Positions 1-8,286 of a DNA stretch of 64,000 nucleotides are shown here, piece by piece. Position 1 is the first letter of the stretch, and each line of letters starts with the position of its first letter. The stretch is from Acidilobus saccharovorans 345-15. Lineage in GTDB: Archaea; Thermoproteota; Thermoprotei_A; Sulfolobales; Acidilobaceae. Position numbers and translations under genes: made by a program. The stretch is from positions 1,240,001 to 1,304,000 of the forward strand of contig NC_014374.1 in NCBI RefSeq assembly GCF_000144915.1, in the 5' to 3' direction. Under the pieces are notes generated by a model. That model saw only the letters and a program-made list of their open reading frames with translations. It was not told the DNA's origin and searched no databases.

Positions 1-305
1 AGGCCCATGTTAGGGCCAATGTTTATCCCTGAGACAACCATTACTGGCCTTGAGGGCAACAGAGCCTTTATTCCTATGGCCACGGCGTCCGCGGGCCTTC
101 CATCTATGGCCCACGCCTCCCTAGCTCCTTCAAGTTTGCGTTTCTCGACTTTCACAGTGAAGGAGTTAGATTTACTGGCGCCGCTCACCTGTGAGGCCGG
201 CGCTACAACATAGACCTCTAGTCCTCTTGAGGCTAGCTCCTCCACCAGGTATCTCAGCCCCGCACTGTCTATGCCATCGTCATTGGTCACTAGCAGGCTC
301 TGCAT
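1..305 (-). CDS. surE: 5'-nucleotidase SurE (3' part outside the window)
   Basis: SurE is a metal-dependent 5'/3'-nucleotidase that hydrolyses nucleoside monophosphates. The visible 101 N-terminal residues carry the family signature: LLVTNDDG with the metal-binding Asp pair at 9-10, APASQVSGAS with the metal-ligand Ser near 39, and VSGINIGPN with Asn near 95. The start is taken as the ATG at 305; an in-frame GTG three codons upstream is possible. The C-terminal half lies beyond base 1, so integrity of the gene cannot be judged. It reads away from the hemerythrin gene's 3' end and shows no obvious operon link. Confidence 0.9.
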   Translation of the reverse strand, partial: MQSLLVTNDDGIDSAGLRYLVEELASRGLEVYVVAPASQVSGASKSNSFTVKVEKRKLEGAREAWAIDGRPADAVAIGIKALLPSRPVMVVSGINIGPNMG

Positions 306-394
306 TTCTTCCACGCTCCAGGGCTTGCGAAGCGTCAGATGTGTGATGCACGGAAGATAAAAGCGTTAACATTAGGCACTACAACAAGGTTCGG

Positions 395-937
395 CTAGCC
401 CTCCATGACAGAAAACATGTAATTAAGCTGCCTCTCCACGGAAGCCTTGTTACACTCAGGCTTTGCGTCAAACAGCCTTAGCTCATTCAGCAGCTGGCTC
501 TTCTCGTTGTCGCTGGTGTACATTTCAACGTAGGCGAATGCAACGCTGTTCTCCTTCTCCTGGTGGCTGAGGAGCCTCTTTACCAGGTCTCCGAGCACGG
601 CATCAATGAGGCTAACGTCGCCGGTCTCCCAGGCGGCCTTAAGTTTATCTGTGAGCGCCCTGATAGCGTTATGATCCTCCTCTAGCTCAAGCTCCAGCGA
701 CTTAATATCGTCGCCTAGGGCCCTCAGCTTAGGAAACACGTAAAGCTCTTCCTTTGCGAAGTGGCACGAAATTACGAAGTCCCTGAGAAAGCTAAGCTGC
801 GATGAGATGAAGTCCTCGTCTAAGCCTATGCCCGACTCCACTCTTGTCCTAGTCCACTCGAGGACCGTCGTGAACCGCTCTATTAGTACGTGTTCTTCCT
901 GAAGGCCTAAAGTGACGGCCTCCACTCGAAATCCCAT
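395..937 (-). CDS. Hemerythrin-like (HHE) domain protein
   Basis: This is a 180-residue, predominantly helical cytoplasmic protein. It has hemerythrin-type metal ligands in order: EEH (His16), CHFAKEE (His59, Glu63), EEDHNAIR (His89) and LLSHQEKEN (His125, Glu129). That is the spacing expected for an HHE four-helix bundle binding a di-iron site. Known members bind O2, NO or iron, and the substrate here cannot be inferred. The start is the ATG at 937. The minus strand carries a TATA-like AACTTAAAAACG stretch a short way upstream, consistent with a short or absent leader. It appears to be a single-gene transcript. Confidence 0.82.
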   Translation of the reverse strand: MGFRVEAVTLGLQEEHVLIERFTTVLEWTRTRVESGIGLDEDFISSQLSFLRDFVISCHFAKEELYVFPKLRALGDDIKSLELELEEDHNAIRALTDKLKAAWETGDVSLIDAVLGDLVKRLLSHQEKENSVAFAYVEMYTSDNEKSQLLNELRLFDAKPECNKASVERQLNYMFSVMEG

Positions 938-1058
938 TTAGACGTTACCCGCCTGTGGCGTTTTTAAGTTAGGACCATGGTTAGTAAATCTTAAAAGGCG
1001 AGGTTAGGACTCTAAGCTTTTACTTGTAAACAAGCGAGGCCATCTGTGGAGACCCATA

Positions 1059-1631
1059 TTGAAAGCCACGTTAGTGCTGGCAGACGTTCATTACCCTCAC
1101 ACTGACTTGAAGCTCTTAAGGTGGTCGCTGGAGGAGGAGCACGACTCAGTGGTTCTGCTGGGGGACTCTGTCGACTTAGCAGCGTCTCTGCCAGAGCTCC
1201 TGAGGTTAGTTGGCAACGAGGGGTCTGTACCCGTCACGCTGGTGAGAGGAGATAATGAAGAGGCGCTAGGAATAGGGGGTGTAGACTTCTACTCAGCGCT
1301 CGGAGGAAGAGTGCTCATGGTTCATGGACATCAAGGTAACGTGGCCAATGAGAGCTTTACAAAGTTCGCCGCAAGGCTTGCCGCTAGGGTCAGTAGGAGG
1401 CTCGTCCTGAGCGTTTATGCAATGAGGCTGCACAGGCCCGGGGTTTTTGTTGTCGCTGGGCATGCCCATGCTCTGTGGTACTCACGTGCTTTCAGGGTAG
1501 CTATCGTTGGTTCACTGTCCACTAAGAGCAGTTCGAGGCCATTCAACGAGCAGGGCTATGCGATCTTAAGCGGGGAAAGCCTGACCCTTAAGGTCGACCC
1601 CGACGATCTGGTGGTCTCCATAAAGGTCTGA
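1059..1631 (+). CDS. Calcineurin-like metallophosphoesterase
   Basis: A 190-residue protein with the five metallophosphoesterase blocks: LADVHYP (Asp9, His11), LLGDSVD (Asp36), RGDNEE (Asn66), VHGHQGN (His89) and AGHAHALW (His135, His137). Length and order match the small YfcE/MJ0936-like phosphodiesterase group. The natural substrate is not predictable from sequence. The start is a TTG at 1059, preceded by TATA-like TCTTAAAAGG and GCTTTTAC stretches. It does not appear to be co-transcribed with the next gene, which is on the opposite strand. Confidence 0.85.
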   Translation: MKATLVLADVHYPHTDLKLLRWSLEEEHDSVVLLGDSVDLAASLPELLRLVGNEGSVPVTLVRGDNEEALGIGGVDFYSALGGRVLMVHGHQGNVANESFTKFAARLAARVSRRLVLSVYAMRLHRPGVFVVAGHAHALWYSRAFRVAIVGSLSTKSSSRPFNEQGYAILSGESLTLKVDPDDLVVSIKV

Positions 1632-1673
1632 AGGCGTGGAGAATCGAAAAAGCTAGTGGTGCGCGGTCAAACC

Positions 1674-2231
1674 TTACTCCTGGACTACTATCCTCTTGAC
1701 GAGCTGGCACTTCTTGGCGAGTTGAAGCATGGGTATCCCCTTTGGGACGACTAGCTCATTAACAACCTTAATGGACCTCACCTTTGAATTTATTGTGTCC
1801 CAGTCTACATCGGGCGAGAACACCAGCCTCTTGATGTTTGAGAAAACAACAGGTTTATCAAGAGCCAGTAGGTCGTTCTTGCTTACTGTAAGTTCGTCTA
1901 TGTCACTTATGAGGTCAAAGTCACCAACCACGCTAACCATAGTCTTTATAGCGGCTGACTGGGCGGCCTTAAGTTTCTCGGCTATCCTGGACACCTTAGA
2001 TGAGGCCTTCTGAGCTGCGTCCTTAGAGGCCTCGAGAGTCACAAGTAGGTTACTCATGGCCATATTCATTAGGTCTCCAACGGTGACCCCTACCTCCTTT
2101 GCGACCTTTGTAAACCTGTCGTAGAGGTCAGGGTCAAGCCCCCTTATGGTGTATACCTTCTCCCTCTGTTGAGTTTTGCCTTCTGGGGCCTCCCCCTGCT
2201 GGTTTCCTTCCGAGCTCATAATACATGTCAC
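1674..2231 (-). CDS. Hypothetical protein with ribbon-helix-helix-like segment
   Basis: A 185-residue protein with a polar, Gln/Glu-rich N-terminus. A stretch around residues 27-60 (YTIRGLDPDLYDRF...VGVTVGDLMNMAM) resembles an RHH fold. A helical, Ala/Lys-rich middle (65-95) could form a coiled coil. The C-terminal half (VVFSNIKRLVFSPDVDW...) has alternating beta/alpha character. This combination suggests a DNA-binding or scaffold protein, but I do not recognise a named family. The start is given at the ATG at 2231; a second in-frame ATG at 2219 is equally possible. It diverges from the SRPBCC-like gene, so 2232-2343 is a shared promoter region with several AT-rich stretches. Confidence 0.6.
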   Translation of the reverse strand: MTCIMSSEGNQQGEAPEGKTQQREKVYTIRGLDPDLYDRFTKVAKEVGVTVGDLMNMAMSNLLVTLEASKDAAQKASSKVSRIAEKLKAAQSAAIKTMVSVVGDFDLISDIDELTVSKNDLLALDKPVVFSNIKRLVFSPDVDWDTINSKVRSIKVVNELVVPKGIPMLQLAKKCQLVKRIVVQE

Positions 2232-2343
2232 CTCTGTATTACAAGTATTCTATGCATGCCTAATAAACTTTGCTATATTAACTAACATTCTAAAAAGAAA
2301 GGCTCCAGAAGTCAGAGCGGGGGCAGCAGTGGCCATAGGGTTC

Positions 2344-2751
2344 ATGATCTCTAGGGGAGTTTCCGACCCCGCGTGCGCCTGGAAGGCGGTGGCTGACATA
2401 AGCCAGATGCCAAGGTACTGGAGGGGGCACAGGGAAGTCAATGTGATGAGCTACGATGGACATAGGTATTATGTTAGCATAAGGTTTGCCTTCCCTGGGC
2501 CCTTAAATAAAGGGCTGGCGAGCGTGCTGATAAATGATGCCGAGAAGTACGTCACGGTGGAGTACGCTAAGGGCCCGGTGAGGGGCACTGTGACGACTAA
2601 GGTTCAAGGAGGCAAGGTGATCACTGTATGGAACGTCAAACTCGCATGGTATTTGAGGCTTCTCGAGCCGTGGGTTAAGGGTCACTTCATGAAGGGGGCC
2701 TCTGACGCCCTCGGGAGGATAGCATTGGAGTGCAGCGAAGGTCACGCCTAA
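2344..2751 (+). CDS. SRPBCC (START-like) ligand-binding domain protein
   Basis: About 135 residues from the ATG at 2344. The opening, 'DPACAWKAVADISQMPRYWRGHREV', read in pieces, has the typical SRPBCC pattern of a short strand, helix and the xxMPxWxxG turn. A C-terminal amphipathic helix (WVKGHFMKGASDALGRIA) closes the hydrophobic pocket seen in this fold. Members bind or cyclise hydrophobic ligands, and no ligand can be assigned here. The reading frame stays open upstream to 2176, but that part runs through the divergent gene's start and reads as promoter sequence, so I prefer the internal ATG. Confidence 0.6.
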   Translation: MISRGVSDPACAWKAVADISQMPRYWRGHREVNVMSYDGHRYYVSIRFAFPGPLNKGLASVLINDAEKYVTVEYAKGPVRGTVTTKVQGGKVITVWNVKLAWYLRLLEPWVKGHFMKGASDALGRIALECSEGHA

Positions 2752-2777
2752 AAGGCCCCGCGCGCACTTCTAAACGG

Positions 2778-2836
2778 CCGCCGTGAGGAAAGGTTTCGGG
2801 CCTGAGGCGATGAAGAGGGCTAGATTGTCCGAGCGG
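2778..2836 (+). ncRNA. Candidate C/D box guide sRNA
   Basis: Between two convergent genes sits a 5' CCGC (2778-2781) that can pair with GCGG (2833-2836). Inside are, in order, a C-like box GTGAGGA (2783-2789), a D' box CTGA (2802-2805), a C'-like GATGA (2809-2813) and a D-like CCGA (2829-2832). Spacings of about 12 and 15 nt between boxes would serve as guides. C and D each deviate by one base from consensus and the D'/C' spacer is short, so this is only a candidate. The window encodes the matching protein machinery (Nop5 and fibrillarin). Confidence 0.3.
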
Positions 2837-2843
2837 TCCTCGT

Positions 2844-4814
2844 TCACTTCATAAGCCTCTTCAGCGTTGCTGCAGCCTCCTTCACGTAGTTTATGGACTC
2901 TGGGTTATCAATTACAGAGGACTGCTCCACCTGTTTATCAACAGCGGCGTCCCTCACTATCCTCCTCATTATCTTTCCGCTCCTGGTCCTGGGCAGGTCC
3001 TTAACGGGCACCACGGCCTCCGGCTCAAAGGGTTTTCCAAGCTTTTCTGCCACCAACCTCCTTATGTTGCTCAGGTCCACATCATCAAGCACCTGGCCCG
3101 GCTTAGGTATGGCAAAGCAGACAACCACCTCACCCTTGACAGGGTGCGGGTAGCCTATGCACGCGCTCTCGGCGACCTTGGGGTAGCTGTTGACTATAGT
3201 TTCGACCTCGGCCGGGCCCAGCCTCTTGCCGGCCACCTTTATCACGTCGTCAGCCCTTCCAAGTATGTACCAGAAGCCGTCTTCATCGATAAGTGCGTAG
3301 TCCCCATGGTACCAGACCCCTGGGAACCTGGACCAGTAGGTCTCTATGTACCTCTCGGGGTCCTTCCAGAGCCCCCTTGTCATGCTTGGGGCAGGCTTCT
3401 TGGCGACCAGGTAGCCGGGCTTGCCCCTCACAGGCGTGCCGTTATCGTCGAACACGTCAACGTCCATGCCAAGGCCCGGGCCCCAGAGCGTAGTGGGCTT
3501 GAGCGGCACCACGGGGCTCGGCAGCAGGAAGCACCCCATTATCTCAGTGCCCCCGCTCAGGTTTATCATAGGCCTCCTCTCCTCGCCAAGGTCCCTGACC
3601 ACCCACATCCAGGTGTCCTCGTCAATAGGCTCACCGGTGTTGCCAAAGGCCCTGATTGAGGACAGGTCATGGTTTTCATACGCGTCCTTGCCAAGTGACT
3701 TAAGTAGTCTGCCCGCAGTGGCGGCGAAGCCCAGGTGGGTCACCTTAAACTTCTCTATTATGTCCCAAACCCTGTCCCTTGCAGGGTAGTCAAGGGCCCC
3801 CTCTATCGAGAGGTGGGAGGCGCCAAGCGACTGGGAGCCAACTACCATCCATGGCCCCATCATCCAGCCCAGGTCGGTTATCCACCAGAGGACGTCATTG
3901 TACCCCTCCCAGCCGGGCTTTATGTCAAGGTTGAAGTAGTGCTCCTTCGTGGGCTGGAGCAGCATGCCCGCGTGGCTAATTACTGCCCCCTTAGGCTTTC
4001 CGGTTGTGCCGCTCGTGAACATAAGGATTGCCGGGTCCTCGGCTTCGGTCTCTGCAGGCTCAAAGGTAGGCCTCTTGGACTGTACCTCCCTGTCAAATAT
4101 CAGGTCTCTCTCCTCGTTAATGGGAACCTCTATGTTTAGCCTTCTTATCACTATTACCTTAGGTTTAAGCCCGGAAAGCCTAACAGCTTCGTCAGCGCTG
4201 GGCTTGAGCTGCACTACCTTCCCTTTCCTGTAATACCCATCAACGGTTACAAGCACTTTGGCCTCCCCAAGCCTTAACCTTTCAGCGACGGCCTCAGGCG
4301 CGTAGCCGCTAAATATCGGCGCGGCTATGGCCCCGACCCTCATGGAGGCCAGCATAGCTATGGCGCTCTCAGGCATTATTGGGGCATATATCGCAACGAC
4401 GTCGCCCTTCCCAACGCCAAGATCCACTAGCAGGTTGGAGAACCTATTGACGTAGTCCAACATCTCATTATACGTTAACCTGACAACCTTCGAGTCCTCG
4501 CCTATCCACGTCATAGCTACCTTGTCTCCAAGCCCCCTCTTGACAATTCTGTCGAGGACGTTATAGCTCACGTTTATTTTACCGCCTATGTACCACTTGG
4601 TCCACTCGACGCCCCTGGAGGAGTCGTAGACATCCCTAGGCTCAGCGAACCATTCAAGCTCCAGCCACTCTGGCACGTTGCCCCAGAACCACTTGATGTC
4701 CGACGCGCTGCGCCTCACGAGGTCTTGATAGCTTTCTATCTTCTGGGACTCCATGAAGTGCGTGACGTTGGCCTGCTGCACGAGGTCCCTGGGCGGAGTC
4801 CAAATATAGGTCAC
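2844..4814 (-). CDS. AMP-forming acyl-CoA synthetase (acetyl/propionyl-CoA synthetase-like)
   Basis: Activates a carboxylic acid to its CoA thioester via an acyl-adenylate in the cytosol. From a GTG at 4814 the protein has about 656 residues, the usual acetyl-CoA synthetase size. The N-terminal ACS cap is followed by the P-loop-like FTSGTTGKPKG near 267, the adenylate-binding YHGDYALIDEDGFWYILGR hinge region, and the acylation lysine in RTRSGKIMRR near 614. The frame is open to an ATG at 4889. I prefer 4814 because it follows a GGGTGGG ribosome-binding motif and leaves room for the divergent promoter. It diverges from the thiolase/DUF35 operon, suggesting joint use of an acyl-CoA substrate; the acid itself is unknown. 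Confidence 0.85.
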   Translation of the reverse strand: MTYIWTPPRDLVQQANVTHFMESQKIESYQDLVRRSASDIKWFWGNVPEWLELEWFAEPRDVYDSSRGVEWTKWYIGGKINVSYNVLDRIVKRGLGDKVAMTWIGEDSKVVRLTYNEMLDYVNRFSNLLVDLGVGKGDVVAIYAPIMPESAIAMLASMRVGAIAAPIFSGYAPEAVAERLRLGEAKVLVTVDGYYRKGKVVQLKPSADEAVRLSGLKPKVIVIRRLNIEVPINEERDLIFDREVQSKRPTFEPAETEAEDPAILMFTSGTTGKPKGAVISHAGMLLQPTKEHYFNLDIKPGWEGYNDVLWWITDLGWMMGPWMVVGSQSLGASHLSIEGALDYPARDRVWDIIEKFKVTHLGFAATAGRLLKSLGKDAYENHDLSSIRAFGNTGEPIDEDTWMWVVRDLGEERRPMINLSGGTEIMGCFLLPSPVVPLKPTTLWGPGLGMDVDVFDDNGTPVRGKPGYLVAKKPAPSMTRGLWKDPERYIETYWSRFPGVWYHGDYALIDEDGFWYILGRADDVIKVAGKRLGPAEVETIVNSYPKVAESACIGYPHPVKGEVVVCFAIPKPGQVLDDVDLSNIRRLVAEKLGKPFEPEAVVPVKDLPRTRSGKIMRRIVRDAAVDKQVEQSSVIDNPESINYVKEAAATLKRLMK

Positions 4815-4909
4815 AATCCCACCCTTAATACTGGGCCCGATTATGTATCCAGTAAGTAGCACAGCTTTTATTTTAATGAAGGACCCCATTTATAATAGGC
4901 AGAGTTAGT

Positions 4910-6085
4910 ATGGGGAATGGAAGAGTAGCCGTAATAGGCGTCGGCTTTTATGGCTTCAGACCATCAACGCCCGAGGTAAGCTTCCAAGGGATGATGTTTG
5001 AGTCATCCCACAGGGCCTATGCAGAGGCTGACGTGGATCCAAGGAAGGACATAGACGTCTTTGTAGATTGTCAGGAAGACATGTGGGAGGGCATAGCTAT
5101 AACTGACGAGTTCGCCCCAGAGCCCATAGGTGGAGCTTTAAGGCCTACCTTCACGGTGTCAGGTGACGGCCTGCTGGGGGTAGCCCACGCCTACATGTTA
5201 ATAAGGTCGGGCCTTGCCAACGTGGTGGCCGTGGAGTCCCACGGAAAGCCCAGCGAGATAAAGACCTTACAGGACATCTATTACTTTGCGATGGACCCGC
5301 TTCACATAAGGCCTCTGAGCACGGGTAACCCGTTCTTCATAGCGGGCCTTGACGCCCAGGCTTACATGAGCAGGACCGGAGCTAGAAGGGAGCACCTAGC
5401 TATGGTGGCAGTTAAGAACAGAAACAACGGCCTCCGTAACGACAGGGCCCCCTACTCATCAAGGATATCACTTGACGAGGTCCTTTCATCGCCTTATGCA
5501 GTATACCCGATGACTAGGTATGAGATGGCTGGGTTCTCGGACGCCTCCGTAACTGTGGTGTTGGCGAGCGAGGACGTAGCGAAAAAGTTCACTGATAAGG
5601 TGGTGTGGCTCGACGGCGTTGGATACTCAACTGAGGTAGGGAGCGGCTCCATCGAGTGGCACCAGTGGGGAAGGATGCCATCTATGAGAAACGCCGCCTT
5701 GATGGCTTACAAGCTCGCCGGGCTCTCCGACCCGCAGAAGGACGTCAGCTTCGCAGAGGTAGAGGACAGGTTTAGCTTTATGGAGCTGCTCTCGGCCGAG
5801 GAGCTTATGCTGTCGCCTGAGGGTGAGGCCCACAAGATGCTGGAGGCCGGGGAGTTCGACTTTGATGGAAGGCTCCCGCTGAACCCAAGCGGCGGCAGCC
5901 TGGCCATGGGCGTCTCGTTGGAGGCCACAGGCCTAGCCAGGTTCCTTGAGGCCGTGCTTCAGCTGAGAGGCGAAGCCGGAGCTCACCAGCTCAAGGAGGC
6001 CAGGAGGGCGGTGGTGGCCTCGTGGAGGGGGGTTCCCACGTACACGAGCGCCGTAGCTGTTTTGTCCTCAGACGTTGAGGGGTGA
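4910..6085 (+). CDS. Thiolase-fold protein lacking canonical catalytic residues (1)
   Basis: A 391-residue protein with overall thiolase/SCP-x architecture: N-terminal VAVIGVGFYGF, a central DGLLGVAHAYMLIRSG helix, and C-terminal NPSGGSLAMGVSLEATG. The nucleophilic Cys of the CxSG motif is replaced (VSGDG, Ser84). The His of GHPxGATG is Val (GVSLEATG), and the C-terminal CxGG loop reads SWRGV. It is therefore unlikely to be a working acetyltransferase. It heads a tight operon with a second thiolase-fold protein and two DUF35 proteins. Known precedents are the thiolase/HMG-CoA synthase/DUF35 complex of archaea and Ltp2-DUF35 aldolases of steroid degradation; the latter fits the missing residues better (inference). 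Confidence 0.8.
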   Translation: MGNGRVAVIGVGFYGFRPSTPEVSFQGMMFESSHRAYAEADVDPRKDIDVFVDCQEDMWEGIAITDEFAPEPIGGALRPTFTVSGDGLLGVAHAYMLIRSGLANVVAVESHGKPSEIKTLQDIYYFAMDPLHIRPLSTGNPFFIAGLDAQAYMSRTGARREHLAMVAVKNRNNGLRNDRAPYSSRISLDEVLSSPYAVYPMTRYEMAGFSDASVTVVLASEDVAKKFTDKVVWLDGVGYSTEVGSGSIEWHQWGRMPSMRNAALMAYKLAGLSDPQKDVSFAEVEDRFSFMELLSAEELMLSPEGEAHKMLEAGEFDFDGRLPLNPSGGSLAMGVSLEATGLARFLEAVLQLRGEAGAHQLKEARRAVVASWRGVPTYTSAVAVLSSDVEG

Positions 6086-7269
6086 TGTACATGGTGAGTA
6101 ACCTGTTCGTTAAGGATAGGGTTGCGATAGTTGGCGCGGGCATAACCACTTTCATGAGGCGCGCGCTCGAGACGCCCAGGGAACTCGCCTGGGAGGCCGC
6201 AAGGCAGGCCCTTGATCAGGCTGGGCTGACGCTGAGGGACATAGACTGCGTGGTAATAGGCTCAGCGCCGGACACCTTCGACGGCGTCCACATGAAGGGT
6301 GAGTACCTTGCTGACGGCTCAGGCGCCCTGAACAAGCCCATGACAAGGGTTTACGTCGGTGGCGGCACCGGCGTCTTCGTGCCGGTATCGGCGTGGTGGC
6401 ACGCGGCCAGCGGCCTCTGCAGGACGGTCCTGGCGGTGGCGGAGGAAAAGATGAGCCCTGCCCACCCTCACCCGCAGTACGTCTTCAGGTACATATGGGA
6501 CCCAATAATTCACAGGCCCCTTGAGCCTAACCTGATATGGATATTTGCCATGGAGATGAGGAGGTACATGGCCAAGTGCGGCGCCAAGAAGGAGGACATA
6601 GCGCTGGTCAGCGTCAAGAACAAGCGCAACGCGCTCGACAACCCCGCGGCGCAGGTGGCGGCAAACATAACTGTCGACGACGTGCTTAAGAGCGAGCTCC
6701 TGGTGTGGCCGGTCAACGAGCTCGACATATCGCCTGTGACGGACGGCGCGGCAGCCCTGGTTATCACCAATGAGAACACCGCGAGGCAGGTCACCGACTC
6801 CCCAGTGTGGATAGACGGCATAGGCTTCACGCTCGACAACCAGCACTGGGAGAACAGGGAGCTGGCATTTCCAAGGTACCTCAACTACGCCGCAAGGATG
6901 GCTTACAGGATGGCGGGAATAGAGAGGCCCTGGAAGGAGATAGACGTGGCGGAGCCGTACGACCCATTTGACTACAAGGAGCTACACCACATAGAGGGCC
7001 TTATGCTGGCCAGGCCCTGCGAGGCATGGAAGCTGCTCAAGGAAGGGTACTTTGAGAGGGACGGGGAGCTGCCTACCAGCCCAAGCGGAGGCCTGCTGGG
7101 AGTCGGCAATCCAATAGCCGCCGCTGGGCTGATGAAGGTGGCCGAACTCTTCTGGCAGCTGAGGTACGAGGCCGGCAAGAGGCAAGTTAAGAAGCCTGTT
7201 CACAAGGCCGTCGCCAACGCGTGGGGCGACCTCATGCAGGCTGGAACCGTTATTGTTTTGAGTAATTGA
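6085..7269 (+). CDS. Thiolase-fold protein lacking canonical catalytic residues (2)
   Basis: About 394 residues, SCP-x-like, beginning DRVAIVGAGITTFMRR. It keeps family landmarks such as SPVTDGAAALVI and SPSGGLLGVGNPIAAAG. The expected nucleophile Cys position is Gly (YVGGGTG, near 93), the GHP histidine is Asn (GNPIAAAG), and the last CxGG is AWGD. It overlaps the upstream stop codon (TGATG); a GTG at 6082 and an ATG at 6091 are alternative starts. Only weak resemblance is seen to its upstream neighbour, so the two may form a heteromer instead of being a recent duplication. The reaction is unknown; retro-aldol cleavage of a beta-hydroxyacyl-CoA is a testable possibility. Confidence 0.8.
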   Translation: MYMVSNLFVKDRVAIVGAGITTFMRRALETPRELAWEAARQALDQAGLTLRDIDCVVIGSAPDTFDGVHMKGEYLADGSGALNKPMTRVYVGGGTGVFVPVSAWWHAASGLCRTVLAVAEEKMSPAHPHPQYVFRYIWDPIIHRPLEPNLIWIFAMEMRRYMAKCGAKKEDIALVSVKNKRNALDNPAAQVAANITVDDVLKSELLVWPVNELDISPVTDGAAALVITNENTARQVTDSPVWIDGIGFTLDNQHWENRELAFPRYLNYAARMAYRMAGIERPWKEIDVAEPYDPFDYKELHHIEGLMLARPCEAWKLLKEGYFERDGELPTSPSGGLLGVGNPIAAAGLMKVAELFWQLRYEAGKRQVKKPVHKAVANAWGDLMQAGTVIVLSN

Positions 7270-7285
7270 GGTGGAGGTGGTGTGC

Positions 7286-7822
7286 ATGAGCGCGAAGGAG
7301 GGTGCAAGGCTTCCGGGAACTAAGCTCAGCGCGAAGGAGATGTACTCGTTGTTAGGCCTCGTGGAGTCAAGTCCGCAGGCCAAGTATGAGTTCTCGGCAG
7401 GGCCCACCATCTCAAGGTTCCTGCAGGGGCTCAAGGAGGGTAAGATACTTGGACGCAGGTGCCCCAGGTGCGGCAGAATCTACGTGCCACCTAGGGACTA
7501 CTGCGAATACTGCCACGTAGCTTTGACTGACTGGGTCGAGGTCCCCGACACCGGCACTGTGCAGACCGCAGTGGTGAGCTACATATCTGTAAGGAGGGAG
7601 AGACTTGAGAAGCCGGAGGTGGTTGGCGTCATAAAGCTTGACGTGCCAGGCTACAAGGAGGGCAGCTATGAGTTCGCAGGGCTCTTCCATAGGCTCTGCA
7701 TAGACCCTGAGGAGGCAAAGAAGGACAGCACCATAGGCATGAAGGTCAAGGCCAGGTGGAAGCCCGCCGAGCAGAGGACAGGGTCTATTTTAGATATTGA
7801 GTGCTTTGAGCCCGTGAGGTGA
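7286..7822 (+). CDS. DUF35 OB-fold protein with complete zinc ribbon
   Basis: A protein of about 178 residues. A helical N-terminus is followed by a rubredoxin-like zinc ribbon with four cysteines (CPRCGRIYVPPRDYCEYC, spacing Cx2C-x11-Cx2C). The OB-fold (VPDTGTVQTAVVSY...) and a C-terminal VKARWKPAEQRTGSILDI strand pair follow. DUF35 proteins bind acyl-CoA or scaffold thiolase-fold enzymes and channel CoA intermediates. The start is set at the ATG at 7286, behind a GAGGTGG ribosome-binding site; an in-frame GTG at 7271 lies within that motif. It is the third gene of the thiolase-fold operon, 16 nt after the preceding stop. Confidence 0.88.
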   Translation: MSAKEGARLPGTKLSAKEMYSLLGLVESSPQAKYEFSAGPTISRFLQGLKEGKILGRRCPRCGRIYVPPRDYCEYCHVALTDWVEVPDTGTVQTAVVSYISVRRERLEKPEVVGVIKLDVPGYKEGSYEFAGLFHRLCIDPEEAKKDSTIGMKVKARWKPAEQRTGSILDIECFEPVR

Positions 7823-8286
7823 TGGACATGAGCTGGGACAAGCACGGTAGGATTCACGACCTGATATTCTGGCCTGAGCGCGAGGAAGTAGACAAATACG
7901 TCTATACTCCAGGCCTTCATGGACTCGAGCTGGCCAAGGCCCTGGTTGAGGGCAGGATACTTGGGATGAAGTGCAGCGACGGCTCGGTATACGTACCGCC
8001 TAAGACCTTCTGCCCAGACTTCGGCGAGGGCTCGCTGGTTGAGATCAAGGGACCATGGAGGCTTCAATACTACACCGTAGTTTATGAGGACCTCTACGGC
8101 AACAGGCTCGAGAAGCCCATAGTTGTCGGCGTCATAAAGCCCGACGACGCGGTAAACGGTATGGTACACATAGTAAATGTGGACCCAGGCAAGGTTTACG
8201 TTGGAATGGAACTAAAGCCCGTCTTTAAGCCCAAGGACCAGAGGAAGGGCACGATAGCAGACATACAGTACTTTGAGCCCGCTTAA
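7822..8286 (+). CDS. DUF35 OB-fold protein with degenerate zinc ribbon
   Basis: About 154 residues, homologous to the preceding gene. The shared core is FVPP/YVPPKTFC, an RLEKPIVVGVIKPDD strand and a PVFKPKDQRKGTIADI tail. In the zinc-ribbon segment only two of four cysteines remain (MKCSDGSVYVPPKTFCPDFG): the second and fourth are Gly/Ser- and Phe-type residues, so zinc binding is doubtful. The ATG at 7822 overlaps the upstream stop; a GTG at 7819 and an ATG at 7828 are alternatives. Paired DUF35 proteins beside paired thiolase-fold proteins suggest a 2+2 heteromeric complex. Confidence 0.82.
   Translation: MDMSWDKHGRIHDLIFWPEREEVDKYVYTPGLHGLELAKALVEGRILGMKCSDGSVYVPPKTFCPDFGEGSLVEIKGPWRLQYYTVVYEDLYGNRLEKPIVVGVIKPDDAVNGMVHIVNVDPGKVYVGMELKPVFKPKDQRKGTIADIQYFEPA

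Noticed and set aside
3144-3659. Plus-strand frames (171 and 134 codons) inside the acyl-CoA synthetase
   Set aside because: Antisense shadows of a gene with clear adenylation motifs.
4815-4889. Extending the acyl-CoA synthetase to the ATG at 4889
   Set aside because: The extra 25 residues fall in the divergent promoter, lack family resemblance, and the GTG at 4814 has a ribosome-binding motif just upstream.
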